A stretch of DNA of 64,000 nt from Paenibacillus sp. HB172176 (GTDB taxonomy: Bacteria; Bacillota; Bacilli; Paenibacillales; Paenibacillaceae), in contig NZ_JAATHD010000016.1 of the NCBI RefSeq assembly GCF_011947265.1, positions 1 through 64,000 on the forward strand, read 5' to 3'. Within the stretch, counting starts at the first letter, position 1, and every line of letters begins with the position of its first letter. Under the pieces are notes generated by a model, which made no database searches, was not told where the DNA came from, and saw only the letters and a program-made list of their open reading frames with translations. The position numbers and the translations under genes are program-made. Below, piece by piece: positions 7,805 to 16,177 of this stretch.

Positions 7805-7826
7805 CATAGACAATAATCCGCGGCAT

Positions 7827-8087
7827 TCAGCGCGGCTCTACAATTAATTTGATTGCTGTTCGATCCTCGCCATCTATGACGATGTCCGTGAAGGCTGGAA
7901 TACAGATCAGATCCACTCCGCTAGGTGCAACAAATCCACGGGCAATCGCGACCGCTTTAATCGCTTGATTGAGCGCTCCGGCGCCGATCGCTTGAAGCTC
8001 CGCGCCTCCACGCTCACGTAGAACGCCTGCCAACGCGCCGGCAACAGAGTTCGGATTCGACTTGGCTGATACCTTTAATACATCCAT
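7827..8087 (-). CDS. spoVS: Stage V sporulation protein S
   Basis: 86 residues, the exact family length, beginning MDVLKVSAKSNPNSVAGALA. SpoVS is a small Alba-like protein; in B. subtilis its loss blocks sporulation at stage V, and it is produced early from a sigma-H promoter. A GGAGG lies eight bases before the ATG. A matching sigma-H-type promoter is visible upstream. Followed by its own terminator. Confidence 0.97.
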   Translation of the reverse strand: MDVLKVSAKSNPNSVAGALAGVLRERGGAELQAIGAGALNQAIKAVAIARGFVAPSGVDLICIPAFTDIVIDGEDRTAIKLIVEPR

Positions 8088-8134
8088 GAAAAGTACCTCC
8101 CCTAGAATGTTGGATGGATTCCACTTCTAAAATA

Positions 8135-8163
8135 CTATTCGAGGAAAGGAGAAAGATTCCTGC
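8135..8163 (-). promoter_or_regulatory. Sigma-H-type promoter of spoVS
   Basis: The minus strand reads GCAGGAATC (8155-8163), 11 bases, then CTCGAATAG (8135-8143), close to the sigma-H consensus RnAGGAwWW-N11-RnnGAATww. In B. subtilis spoVS is known to depend on sigma-H. The -35 box overlaps the end of ymdB. Confidence 0.7.
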
Positions 8164-8166
8164 TTT

Positions 8167-8961
8167 CTACATCACAAGCCATTCATCTTCGGTTAATCTG
8201 ATTTTGGTAATTTTCGTAGCCGAGCCCGTCGCTTCGTCAATTTGCAGCGATAAGCCATGCAGATGCCACTTGCCTTCATCCACCACGAACCTCGATGGAA
8301 GCTGAGTAAGAAAGCGATGCAGCACCGCCGCCTTCTCCATGCCAAGCACGCCTTCCTTGGAGCCGACCATGCCCACATCGGTAATATAAGCCGTTCCGCC
8401 AGGCAGGATCGTCTCGTCATTCGTCTGTACATGCGTATGCGTGCCAAGCACGACGGAAGCTCTTCCGTCCAAATACCAGCCCATCGCGATTTTCTCTGAT
8501 GTCGCCTCGGCGTGGAAATCGACCAAAATCGCTTTCGTAGTCTCTCCAGCCTCCTCGATTAATTCATCCGCCTTGCGGAACGGACAATCAATCGGCGGCA
8601 GGAACGCGCGACCTTGTATATTAATGATGGCCAGTTTTTTTCCGTTGGCGGCGATAATCGCCATGCCTCTGCCGGGCGCTTCCGAAGAGAAGTTGGCCGG
8701 TCTTACGATTCTTGGCTCGTCGTCGATCCATTCGAAGATATCTTTGTTGTCCCAGGTATGATTGCCCATTGTAATCCCGTGAACGCCCCATTCGAAAAAT
8801 TCTTTCGCAATGGCTTTTGTGATGCCTCTTCCCGCAGCCGCGTTCTCGCCGTTGACAATAATTATATGCGGATTGTATTTATCCTTAAGAGCAGGCAATA
8901 CCTGCTTCAATGTCTTCCTGCCTATATTCCCCACAATATCTCCAATAAACAGCACATTCAT
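8167..8961 (-). CDS. ymdB: YmdB family metallophosphoesterase
   Basis: 264 residues, equal to B. subtilis YmdB, a phosphodiesterase able to hydrolyse 2',3'-cyclic nucleotides and needed for the switch between motility and biofilm formation. It begins MNVLFIGDIVGNIGRK with the metal-binding Asp, followed by NGENAA, GNHTWD, and later GTHTHVQTND and YITDVGM motifs. The position directly after rny is conserved in Bacillales and fits a role near RNA turnover. Confidence 0.95.
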   Translation of the reverse strand: MNVLFIGDIVGNIGRKTLKQVLPALKDKYNPHIIIVNGENAAAGRGITKAIAKEFFEWGVHGITMGNHTWDNKDIFEWIDDEPRIVRPANFSSEAPGRGMAIIAANGKKLAIINIQGRAFLPPIDCPFRKADELIEEAGETTKAILVDFHAEATSEKIAMGWYLDGRASVVLGTHTHVQTNDETILPGGTAYITDVGMVGSKEGVLGMEKAAVLHRFLTQLPSRFVVDEGKWHLHGLSLQIDEATGSATKITKIRLTEDEWLVM

Positions 8962-9010
8962 CGCAAATCCATCCTTTTTTCAATAAGTGGCCTTAAATTG
9001 TTTCTTTCAT

Positions 9011-9041
9011 GCAGAAAAGTGGCTGACTGGCAGCCACTTTT
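9011..9041 (-). terminator. Hairpin/terminator after rny
   Basis: A perfect 11-base-pair stem AAAAGTGGCTG / CAGCCACTTTT (9015-9041), loop of five. The T residues lie within the stem and only a short T run follows on the minus strand, so read-through into ymdB is likely. Confidence 0.65.
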
Positions 9042-9060
9042 CCGAAGGTGTATTTCTTTC

Positions 9061-10608
9061 TTATTTCGCGTATTCCACTGCTCTTGTTTCACGAATAACC
9101 GTTACTTTGATGTGACCCGGATAATCGAGCTCGCTTTCGATTTTCTTCGTAATGTCGCGAGCAAGACGGAATGCTTCCGTGTCGTCGATCTTCTCCGGCT
9201 GCACCATAACGCGAACCTCACGGCCCGCCTGGATGGCATAGGATTTCTCTACGCCTTCGAAGGATTCCGTGATGGCCTCGAGCTTCTCCAGACGTTTGAT
9301 GTACGTCTCCAGCGTCTCGCGGCGCGCTCCCGGACGAGCGGCAGATAATGCGTCCGCTGCTCCGACAAGCATGGCGATAACGGAAGTCGCTTCCGTGTCG
9401 CCGTGATGGGAAGCGATACTGTTAATCACAACAGGGTGCTCCTTGTACTTCTTGGCAAGTTCCACGCCGATTTCGACATGCGAGCCTTCAACCTCATGGT
9501 CAAGCGCCTTGCCGATATCATGAAGCAGTCCGGCTCTCTTCGCGAGCGTAATATCCTCGCCAAGCTCCGCTGCCATCAGTCCCGTCAAGTAAGCCACTTC
9601 CATGGAATGCTTAAGCACGTTCTGACCATAACTTGTCCGATACTTCAAGCGGCCAAGAATTTTGATCAGATCAGGGTGAATGCCGTGAACGCCAACCTCG
9701 AAGGTCGCTTGCTCGCCGTATTCACGCACGCGTTCATCAATTTCCTTGCGCGACTTCTCGACCATTTCTTCGATTCTTGCAGGATGGATACGACCGTCTG
9801 CTACTAGTTTCTCTAGGGATGTTCGAGCAATTTCACGTCTGATTGGATCAAATCCCGACAAAATGACCGCTTCCGGTGTATCGTCGATAATGAGATCGAT
9901 ACCGGTCAATGTTTCCAAAGCGCGGATATTTCGGCCTTCGCGTCCAATAATGCGGCCTTTCATCTCTTCATTAGGCAAGGTTACAACCGATACGGTTGTT
10001 TCCGCCACATGATCGGCTGCACAACGCTGAATAGCTAGCGAAATGATGTCCCGTGCCTTCTTGTCAGCCTCTTCCTTCGCTTGTTGCTCGATATCTTTGA
10101 TCATCTGCGCAGTTTCATGACGCACTTCCTGCTCTACATTGCTCAATATAATCGATCTTGCTTCTTCCATAGACAAGCTTGAAATACGTTCCAGTTCGCT
10201 TAGCTGCTGCTTGTAAATAGAATCAATCTGATCTTGCGTTTCCTCGATTCGTTTCTCCTTGTTGGCAACAGTTTCTTCTTTGCGCTCCAGCGCGTCTAAT
10301 TTTTTATCAAGCGACTCCTCTTTCTGAAGCAGTCGTCTTTCCAGACGCTGTACTTCATTTCGCCGCTCACGAATGTCCTTTTCAGCTTCCGCACGTAGTC
10401 TGTGGACTTCGTCTTTCGCCTCAAGTACGGTTTCCTTTTTCTGTGCCTCCGCTTCCTTCTTCGCGTTTTCTATGATTTGGACAGCAGCTTGTTCAGCACT
10501 TGAAATTTTCGCCTCGGCAATCGACTTTCGATAAAAATAACCAATCAAAAAGAATAATGCGCCAACAAGGATACAGGCGAGGATCAAGATCCAGATGTTA
10601 ACATCCAT
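9061..10608 (-). CDS. rny: Ribonuclease Y
   Basis: 515 residues from the ATG preceded by AAGGAGGTGAACAAG. The main endoribonuclease of mRNA decay in Bacillales, anchored in the membrane. Visible are one N-terminal transmembrane helix (IWILILACILVGALFFLIGY), a long charged coiled coil to about residue 200, a KH domain with GRIIGREGRNIRALE, and the HD domain with HDIGKALDHEVEGSH. The 185-base gap before it contains only short inverted repeats (for example GATTCGAATC) and no promoter I trust. RicA, a subunit of the complex that directs this enzyme, is encoded in the same window. Confidence 0.97.
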   Translation of the reverse strand: MDVNIWILILACILVGALFFLIGYFYRKSIAEAKISSAEQAAVQIIENAKKEAEAQKKETVLEAKDEVHRLRAEAEKDIRERRNEVQRLERRLLQKEESLDKKLDALERKEETVANKEKRIEETQDQIDSIYKQQLSELERISSLSMEEARSIILSNVEQEVRHETAQMIKDIEQQAKEEADKKARDIISLAIQRCAADHVAETTVSVVTLPNEEMKGRIIGREGRNIRALETLTGIDLIIDDTPEAVILSGFDPIRREIARTSLEKLVADGRIHPARIEEMVEKSRKEIDERVREYGEQATFEVGVHGIHPDLIKILGRLKYRTSYGQNVLKHSMEVAYLTGLMAAELGEDITLAKRAGLLHDIGKALDHEVEGSHVEIGVELAKKYKEHPVVINSIASHHGDTEATSVIAMLVGAADALSAARPGARRETLETYIKRLEKLEAITESFEGVEKSYAIQAGREVRVMVQPEKIDDTEAFRLARDITKKIESELDYPGHIKVTVIRETRAVEYAK

Positions 10609-10793
10609 CTTGTTCACCTCCTTGCTGCATACACCAAGGCATTTGCCCCGTGATGTTATTAGGTTTTTAACCGGTTTCGATACCGTCTCATCATGTACCA
10701 TTTTGACGAAAAAAATCGATTCGAATCAACTTTTGGAAGGAAAATTGATTCTAAAGTAGAAAGAATACAACCTCATTTTATCTTTTCGCAAAT

Positions 10794-11507
10794 TCAATTG
10801 TCAAGCAAAACGCCATCATCTTCCTCATCATCGATTGATTCCGTTCCCAAGTCCGCTGTTCTGATCGCATCTCTGACAATATCTCCTGGAAATCCTCTTC
10901 GAAGCAGAAATCCCATAAGCTTGCTTCGTCTCGTCCTCGCGTCGCCCTTCAGCGATCTGCTCTTCTTGCTAGCAAGAACGCGGGCTGCGGCAAGCTCTTG
11001 CTCGCGATTGAGCTCCGAGAGCGCTTCTGCCGCAGCGGCCTTCGATATGCCGCGTTGCTGCAGCTCGTGTCTGATCATCAGCCTGCCCTTCTGGCCGGAT
11101 GACATTCTGCTCTCCGCGAATTGTCTCGCATATCCTTCATCATCAACAAGTTGCTCGGATTCTAAACGGTCCAGAGCCGCTTCAATATAAATTTCTTCTA
11201 GTTCTTTCCTGATCAAATATTGCTTAATTTGCTTTCTTGTCCTCTGTTTCAAACCAAGATATGCGATTCCGAGCAAATACGCCCGATATCGCTCATCTTC
11301 TTCTCGAATCTCCCTCGCTTGCTCAGCCGATACGATCTGATCCTTCATCAGCCGATGACGAATCAGAAGATCTTCATGAAGCGACAGATAGGGCTCGTCC
11401 GAATAATCCCCGTACAGAAGATATCTTCGTTTTTCCTTCTTATCCCGTTTTACCGATGTGATTGTCCATTCTTGTTTTTCTTGCTTCCCCTCATCTTCCT
11501 TGGTCAT
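10794..11507 (-). CDS. recX: Regulatory protein RecX
   Basis: 237 residues. RecX binds RecA filaments and modulates recombination. Three-helix RecX repeats are visible: YRAYLLGIAYLGLKQRTRKQ, the QLVDDEGYARQFAESRM segment, and RLMIRHELQQRGI. The N-terminus (EWTITSVKRDKKEKRRYLLY) is the usual Firmicute extension. The start at 11507 has AGGGGG seven bases upstream; the longer reading frame would begin inside a hairpin. It is the second gene behind recA and separated from it by a strong stem-loop. In B. subtilis recX is not next to recA, but the recA-recX pairing is common in other bacteria. Confidence 0.92.
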   Translation of the reverse strand: MTKEDEGKQEKQEWTITSVKRDKKEKRRYLLYGDYSDEPYLSLHEDLLIRHRLMKDQIVSAEQAREIREEDERYRAYLLGIAYLGLKQRTRKQIKQYLIRKELEEIYIEAALDRLESEQLVDDEGYARQFAESRMSSGQKGRLMIRHELQQRGISKAAAAEALSELNREQELAAARVLASKKSRSLKGDARTRRSKLMGFLLRRGFPGDIVRDAIRTADLGTESIDDEEDDGVLLDN

Positions 11508-11527
11508 CTTGGTTCCCCCTAACAACA

Positions 11528-11559
11528 GCATCGCCGCTCTCGGAAGAGAGCGGCGATGC
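11528..11559 (-). terminator. Strong hairpin between recA and recX (attenuator or processing stem)
   Basis: A 14-base-pair perfect stem GCATCGCCGCTCTC / GAGAGCGGCGATGC with a four-base loop lies 28 bases after the recA stop and seven bases before the recX Shine-Dalgarno. The following minus-strand sequence TGTTGTTAG is only partly T-rich, so partial termination or RNase processing is more likely than a full stop. Confidence 0.7.
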
Positions 11560-11587
11560 TGGACGATATGCCATTCAGGTTATTCGA

Positions 11588-12637
11588 TTAATCCAGTTCG
11601 TCGAACTCCTCGTCTTCCTCTTCTTCCTGGAAGTTCGCCGGCGTGGCAGTTGCCGACAGATTGCTTGCATCGCGAATTTGCTTCTCAATCTGAGCTGCAA
11701 CTTCCACATGCTCCTTCAAGTATTGCTTCGCGTTCTCGCGTCCTTGTCCCAAACGCTCTCCGTTGTAGGAGAACCAGGCGCCGCTCTTCTGCACGATATC
11801 ATGCTCGACGCCGATATCGATCAGACTGCCTTCCTTGGAGATGCCCTCTCCATACATGATATCGATTTCCGCTTGCTTGAACGGAGGCGCGACCTTGTTC
11901 TTCACAACCTTGATCCGCGTGCGGTTGCCGACCATGTCATTGCCTTGCTTCAACGTCTCGATCCTTCTGACATCAAGACGTACGCTGGAGTAGAACTTCA
12001 ACGCGCGTCCGCCTGGCGTTGTCTCCGGATTTCCGAACATGACGCCAACCTTTTCGCGAAGCTGGTTAATGAAAATCGCAATCGTTTTTGATTTCGCGAT
12101 GGCGCCGGACAGCTTTCTCAGCGCCTGCGACATCAAACGCGCTTGCAGACCTACATGGGAATCCCCCATATCGCCTTCGATCTCGGCCTTTGGCACGAGA
12201 GCGGCTACGGAGTCGATGACGATAATATCGACGGCGCCGCTGCGCACAAGCGCTTCCGCAATCTCAAGCGCTTGCTCTCCCGTATCCGGCTGCGACAAGA
12301 GAAGGTCGTCAATATTGACGCCAAGCTTGCTCGCATAGAGCGGGTCGAGCGCATGCTCCGCATCGATAAAAGCGGCTTGTCCGCCGACGCGCTGCACTTC
12401 GGCAATCCCGTGAAGCGCAACCGTGGTCTTGCCGGAAGATTCCGGCCCGTATATCTCAATAACTCTTCCTCTTGGCAATCCGCCTATTCCAAGAGCGATA
12501 TCTAAAGCAAGCGAACCGCTGGGAACGGTTTCCACCTGCATGTGAGTGGATTCACCTAATTTCATAATGGAACCTTTACCAAATTGTTTCTCGATTTGAC
12601 GCAATGCGTTATCCAAAGCCGCGCGACGATCCGCCAA
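11588..12637 (-). CDS. recA: Recombinase RecA
   Basis: 349 residues with the proposed start. RecA drives strand exchange and LexA self-cleavage. Walker A is GPESSGKTT, and the DNA-binding loops and the acidic C-terminal tail (EEEEDEEFDELD) are present. I place the start at the TTG at 12637: AAGGA lies nine bases upstream, and the product MADRRAALDNALRQIEKQFG matches the family N-terminus (MSDRQAALDMAL). The ATG at 12658 has no ribosome binding site and would be almost at the predicted transcription start. The promoter carries an SOS box. recX follows. Confidence 0.97.
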   Translation of the reverse strand: MADRRAALDNALRQIEKQFGKGSIMKLGESTHMQVETVPSGSLALDIALGIGGLPRGRVIEIYGPESSGKTTVALHGIAEVQRVGGQAAFIDAEHALDPLYASKLGVNIDDLLLSQPDTGEQALEIAEALVRSGAVDIIVIDSVAALVPKAEIEGDMGDSHVGLQARLMSQALRKLSGAIAKSKTIAIFINQLREKVGVMFGNPETTPGGRALKFYSSVRLDVRRIETLKQGNDMVGNRTRIKVVKNKVAPPFKQAEIDIMYGEGISKEGSLIDIGVEHDIVQKSGAWFSYNGERLGQGRENAKQYLKEHVEVAAQIEKQIRDASNLSATATPANFQEEEEDEEFDELD

Positions 12638-12668
12638 TATACTCACATCCTTCACCATTTATAATAGT

Positions 12669-12697
12669 ATGATACCTTATTTCATGCTGGTTGCCAA
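12669..12697 (-). promoter_or_regulatory. Sigma-A promoter of recA
   Basis: On the minus strand, -35 TTGGCA (12692-12697) and -10 TATCAT (12669-12674) with a 17-base spacer. Transcription would start near 12660, which supports the downstream TTG start of recA. Confidence 0.65.
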
Positions 12698-12706
12698 CAT
12701 TTTTTT

Positions 12707-12720
12707 CGAACACACATTCG
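12707..12720. promoter_or_regulatory. SOS (LexA/DinR) box of recA
   Basis: Minus strand CGAATGTGTGTTCG, the Gram-positive consensus CGAACnnnnGTTCG with one change. The same C-to-T deviation occurs, to my memory, in the B. subtilis recA box (CGAATATGCGTTCG). It lies about 10 bases upstream of the -35. Confidence 0.85.
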
Positions 12721-12771
12721 CTATTTTTCTCGAACACGCGAAGAGCGTCAGAAGCGACATTCCAGCGAAAA

Positions 12772-12808
12772 CATAAAAAACCGCAGCAAAGTAATCTTCG
12801 CCACGGTT
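12772..12808 (-). terminator. Intrinsic terminator of cinA
   Basis: The minus strand shows stem AACCG / CGGTT with an inner GCGAA / TTTGC pairing (12779-12808), followed by TTTT ATG. It lies about 95 bases after the cinA stop, in the 267-base gap before recA. Confidence 0.7.
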
Positions 12809-12903
12809 CTTCCGATAACTACAGCTATTATAGCGCCGTCACCATCATTTGACAACCACTTTGAGGAATTTTCTGCGAAATAATCGAAAACCATCGAAAT
12901 CGA

Positions 12904-14151
12904 TTATTGCTGAAGCGATTGCCATAAGCGGTAAAAGGCCGCTTTCACCGCGCGCAGACGAATCATTCCCCGGCCGCCGCTAAGATGAGTAGTATGCACC
13001 TTCGTCGGCTTTCCTTTCTCGGCGATCGCAAAATAAACGAGACCGACCGGTTTTCCTTCCGATTCGGCTGGACCGGCGACGCCTGTCAGTGCGATGCCAA
13101 AATCCACGTCGAGCAGCGCTCTGACATTCTCCGCCATCATAGCCGCCGTTGATTCGCTGACGGCCCCGGGCGCTCCTTCTCCCTCCAATTGCGACATCGG
13201 AATGCCGAGCAGAACATGCTTCATTCGATTGGTGTATGTAATTACGCCGCCTGCATACTCGCCGCTGCTTCCCGGCACATTGGTGACCATTTCTCCGAGC
13301 AGACCTCCGCTGACGCTCTCAGCGCTCGCCATTCGGCGTCCAGAGCTTCTAAGCAGTCTAACGATCGCTTCCTCGATCGGAATGTCCTCCTGAGCATACA
13401 GGAAGTCTCCTGCCCTGCGCATGATTTCGTTCACGCTGACATCAAGCTTGCCGTCCGCCTCCTCGGGCGTATAGGCCTTCGTCGACACTCGAATGGCCAC
13501 CTCGCCTTCCTTCGCATAAGGCGCGATCGTTGTTTCTCCCTGAGATTCAATCAAATCCATCAGCTCGGCTTCCAGATTGGATTCGCCAATTCCGGCGAAC
13601 TTGAGAAGCCTGGAATAGAGCGGCCGTTCTTCTCCGAGCAGGGATCGAAGCCAATCCGTCCCTGCGCCGTCCAGCATTGGCTGCATTTCCTTCGGCGGAC
13701 CGGGCAGCAGCATATAATAAGTTCCATCGACCGCAAGACCGTTGCCAACCGCCAAGCCTGTCGTATTCTCCAGCGGCACGCAGCCTTCTATCATCATCGC
13801 TTGCTTGCGATTGCTTTCTACCATGGCCATGCCGCGCGAGGAGAACAGCTTCTCGATCTTCTCCATGGAGGGCTCGTGCAGCATAAGCCGCCGATTCAAA
13901 TAAGCGGCCAGCACATCCTTCGTCAGATCATCCTGCGTTGGTCCCAGGCCGCCTGTGAATACCAGCAGCTCCGCTCTGCTTCTGCCAATCTCGATGGCTT
14001 CGCGCAGTCGTCCGGGATTATCGCCCACCACGGTTTGGAAATACACATCGACGCCAAGCTCGGCAAGCTTTATCGAAATGGCCTGAGCGTTCGAATTGAC
14101 AATTTGTCCAAGCAGCAGTTCCGTGCCTACCGCAATCATTTCCGCTTTCAC
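12904..14151 (-). CDS. cinA: CinA: competence-inducible protein with ADP-ribose pyrophosphatase and NMN deamidase domains
   Basis: 415 residues. The N-terminal MoCF-like domain (EMIAVGTELLLGQIVNSNA, FTGGLGPTQDD) and the C-terminal PncC/CinA domain (ASAESVSGGLLGEMVTNVPG, ALTGVAGPAESEGKPVG) are both present, as in B. subtilis. The protein is linked to recycling of pyridine nucleotides and is produced with RecA in competence. The GTG at 14151 was chosen because it gives the family N-terminus (KAEMIAVGTELL) and AGGAGGG lies about 11 bases upstream. It precedes recA but ends in a terminator, so the two appear to be separate transcripts. Confidence 0.95.
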   Translation of the reverse strand: MKAEMIAVGTELLLGQIVNSNAQAISIKLAELGVDVYFQTVVGDNPGRLREAIEIGRSRAELLVFTGGLGPTQDDLTKDVLAAYLNRRLMLHEPSMEKIEKLFSSRGMAMVESNRKQAMMIEGCVPLENTTGLAVGNGLAVDGTYYMLLPGPPKEMQPMLDGAGTDWLRSLLGEERPLYSRLLKFAGIGESNLEAELMDLIESQGETTIAPYAKEGEVAIRVSTKAYTPEEADGKLDVSVNEIMRRAGDFLYAQEDIPIEEAIVRLLRSSGRRMASAESVSGGLLGEMVTNVPGSSGEYAGGVITYTNRMKHVLLGIPMSQLEGEGAPGAVSESTAAMMAENVRALLDVDFGIALTGVAGPAESEGKPVGLVYFAIAEKGKPTKVHTTHLSGGRGMIRLRAVKAAFYRLWQSLQQ

Positions 14152-14206
14152 CTTGATTATTCCCTCCTCTGCGCAAGTCACGCGTATTGTCTGTTACCAT
14201 GTATGG

Positions 14207-14242
14207 AATGAAAAGCACTCACCGCCGGAGCGAGGAGTGCTT
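14207..14242 (-). terminator. Intrinsic terminator of rimO-pgsA
   Basis: Eight-base-pair stem AAGCACTC / GAGTGCTT (14213-14242) with a 14-base loop, followed on the minus strand by TTCATT. It lies just after the pgsA stop codon. Confidence 0.7.
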
Positions 14243-14247
14243 CTACA

Positions 14248-14823
14248 TTATTCTACCGGTATAAGCTGCTTATTCTTCACGAAATAATCAATGCCGGAGT
14301 ATACCGTTATAAGGGCCGCCGCCCAGCTTGCGATGACATCAAAGGGAAAATCAATAAGAGCAAACGGGAAATTATTGATTAATATGGATATAATCATCGT
14401 GATCTGAATAGCTGTTTTCCATTTGCCCCATTTGCTTGCAGCCATGACCGAGCCTTCGAGCAAAGCGATCTGGCGAAGACCGGTTACGGCGAACTCGCGG
14501 CTAATGATGACGATCGCGATCAAGGCGTTCGTCTTATCCATCTCCACCAGGGAAATAAGCACGGCGGCCACTAGAAGCTTGTCGGCAAGCGGATCGAGCA
14601 GCTTGCCCAAATTCGTCACAATCTTGTTTTTTCTCGCGATATAGCCGTCAAGGCCGTCGGTGCTTGCCGCCACGATGAAAATAATCGCAGCTACGATCTG
14701 GTTATACGTAATGGAGAAATCATTAAAGCTCAGAGATCCCAAATCAACCTTGATCAACAAGAAAAACATGATGATCGGAACCAGGAATATGCGTGCAAGC
14801 GTAATACGATTAGCTAAATTCAA
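14248..14823 (-). CDS. pgsA: CDP-diacylglycerol--glycerol-3-phosphate 3-phosphatidyltransferase
   Basis: 191 residues with the TTG start at 14823. It makes phosphatidylglycerophosphate, the committed step to phosphatidylglycerol. The CDP-alcohol phosphotransferase motif DGLDGYIAR...G...D...D is complete (in DGLDGYIARKNKIVTNLGK then LLDPLADK). Several transmembrane helices follow. The TTG overlaps the TGA of rimO (TTGA) and has GGAGGG seven bases upstream, pointing to translational coupling; the longer reading frame is just the rimO coding sequence in another frame. Confidence 0.95.
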   Translation of the reverse strand: MNLANRITLARIFLVPIIMFFLLIKVDLGSLSFNDFSITYNQIVAAIIFIVAASTDGLDGYIARKNKIVTNLGKLLDPLADKLLVAAVLISLVEMDKTNALIAIVIISREFAVTGLRQIALLEGSVMAASKWGKWKTAIQITMIISILINNFPFALIDFPFDVIASWAAALITVYSGIDYFVKNKQLIPVE

Positions 14824-16148
14824 GCGATTCCCTCCCCGGACAGGTCGAACTCGTAAGCATGCGTCACGCGAACCTTCTGTATGTTGCCGATGCCGGAGGA
14901 GCAATTCGAGATGAATACCTCGCCGTCAATCTCCGGAGCGTCATACATCGAGCGTCCTACGTAGATATCGCTTCTGCCGTCATAGCGTTCAACCAATACA
15001 TCGATTTCCTTGCCGATATATCTGCTGCTGTTGTCGCGGGATACCATTCTCTGAATTTCCATCAGCGTGTTCACTCGCCACTCCTTGACCTCGTCGGGAA
15101 CATGATCGGGAAGTCTTACGGCAGGCGTGTCTTCTTCGCTCGAATAAGCGAATACGCCAAGACGGTCGAACTTCATATCCTTCACGAATTCGCACAAACG
15201 CTCGAAGTCCTCCTCCGTTTCACCGGGAAAGCCCACGATCAAGCTTGTGCGTAGAGCGACATCCGGAATCGCGCTGCGAATTTTCGCAACGAGCTCGCGG
15301 GTATCGCGCTGCCTCCCGGGTCGGCGCATTCTTTTCAGAATGATATCTTCGCTGTGCTGAAGCGGCATGTCGATGTATTTGCAAATTTTCGGATTCGTTC
15401 GAATCGCTTCTATCAATTCGTCGGTGAAGAAGCCCGGGTAAGCATAATGCAACCGAACCCACACAATACCTTCCACTTGACTGACCCTGTTCAGCAATTC
15501 GGGCAGCATGAAGCCGTCATACAGATCCGTTCCGTAATTCGTTGAATCCTGGGCGATCAAGCTTATTTCCTTTACGCCCTGTGAAGCGAGCAGTTCAACC
15601 TCCGCGACGATGGACTCCATGGACCGGCTGCGGAAGGCGCCTCTCATAATCGGAATGCTGCAGAAGGTGCATGCATTGTCGCAGCCCTCGGCAATTTTCA
15701 CGAAGGCCGAATAACGCGGCGTCGACACCATTCTGGGAAGCTTCTGTTCATAGTTGAATATCGGATTGCCGACTCGAATCGGCTTCTTGCCATGAAGCGC
15801 TTCGTCCACAATTTCCGTAATGTTGTGGAAATCACCCGTTCCGACGATACCGTCAATCTCCGGCATTTCCTCCATTAATTGCTGCTTGTAACGCTGCGTC
15901 AAGCAACCGGATACGATTAAAGCCTTGAGCCGCCCCGTTTCCTTCTTGTCGGCCATATCCAGAATCGTATTGACGGACTCCTCCTTTGCTGCATCGATAA
16001 ATCCGCAAGTGTTGACGATTATAACCGTTGCGTCATCCGCTTCTTCCACGAGACGATAGCCTCTCTCATGGATCAGGCCTGACATAATTTCGGAATCCAC
16101 CAAATTTTTCTCGCAACCCAAGGTAACAACCTTTACTCGCTCACTCAT
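14820..16148 (-). CDS. rimO: Ribosomal protein uS12 methylthiotransferase RimO
   Basis: 442 residues. A radical SAM enzyme related to MiaB that methylthiolates an Asp of ribosomal protein S12. It begins MSERVKVVTLGCEKNLVDSE with the first auxiliary-cluster Cys; further Cys are in VNTCGFID and VSGCLTQRY. The SAM motif is in AEGCDNACTFCSIPIMRG, and a TRAM-like C-terminus follows. GGAAGGA lies six bases before the ATG at 16148. MiaB is encoded in the same window; the EKNLVD and SIPIMRG signatures separate RimO from it. Confidence 0.95.
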   Translation of the reverse strand: MSERVKVVTLGCEKNLVDSEIMSGLIHERGYRLVEEADDATVIIVNTCGFIDAAKEESVNTILDMADKKETGRLKALIVSGCLTQRYKQQLMEEMPEIDGIVGTGDFHNITEIVDEALHGKKPIRVGNPIFNYEQKLPRMVSTPRYSAFVKIAEGCDNACTFCSIPIMRGAFRSRSMESIVAEVELLASQGVKEISLIAQDSTNYGTDLYDGFMLPELLNRVSQVEGIVWVRLHYAYPGFFTDELIEAIRTNPKICKYIDMPLQHSEDIILKRMRRPGRQRDTRELVAKIRSAIPDVALRTSLIVGFPGETEEDFERLCEFVKDMKFDRLGVFAYSSEEDTPAVRLPDHVPDEVKEWRVNTLMEIQRMVSRDNSSRYIGKEIDVLVERYDGRSDIYVGRSMYDAPEIDGEVFISNCSSGIGNIQKVRVTHAYEFDLSGEGIA

Positions 16149-16177
16149 GTTTAATCCTTCCAATCCCTTCTATCCGC

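Noticed and set aside
12729..12745. Second SOS-box-like sequence CGAACACGCGAAG
   Set aside because: The second half does not mirror the first (GAAG instead of GTTC), unlike the site at 12707-12720.
13189..14211. 340-codon open frame on the plus strand
   Set aside because: Antisense to cinA; composition is that of a shadow frame.
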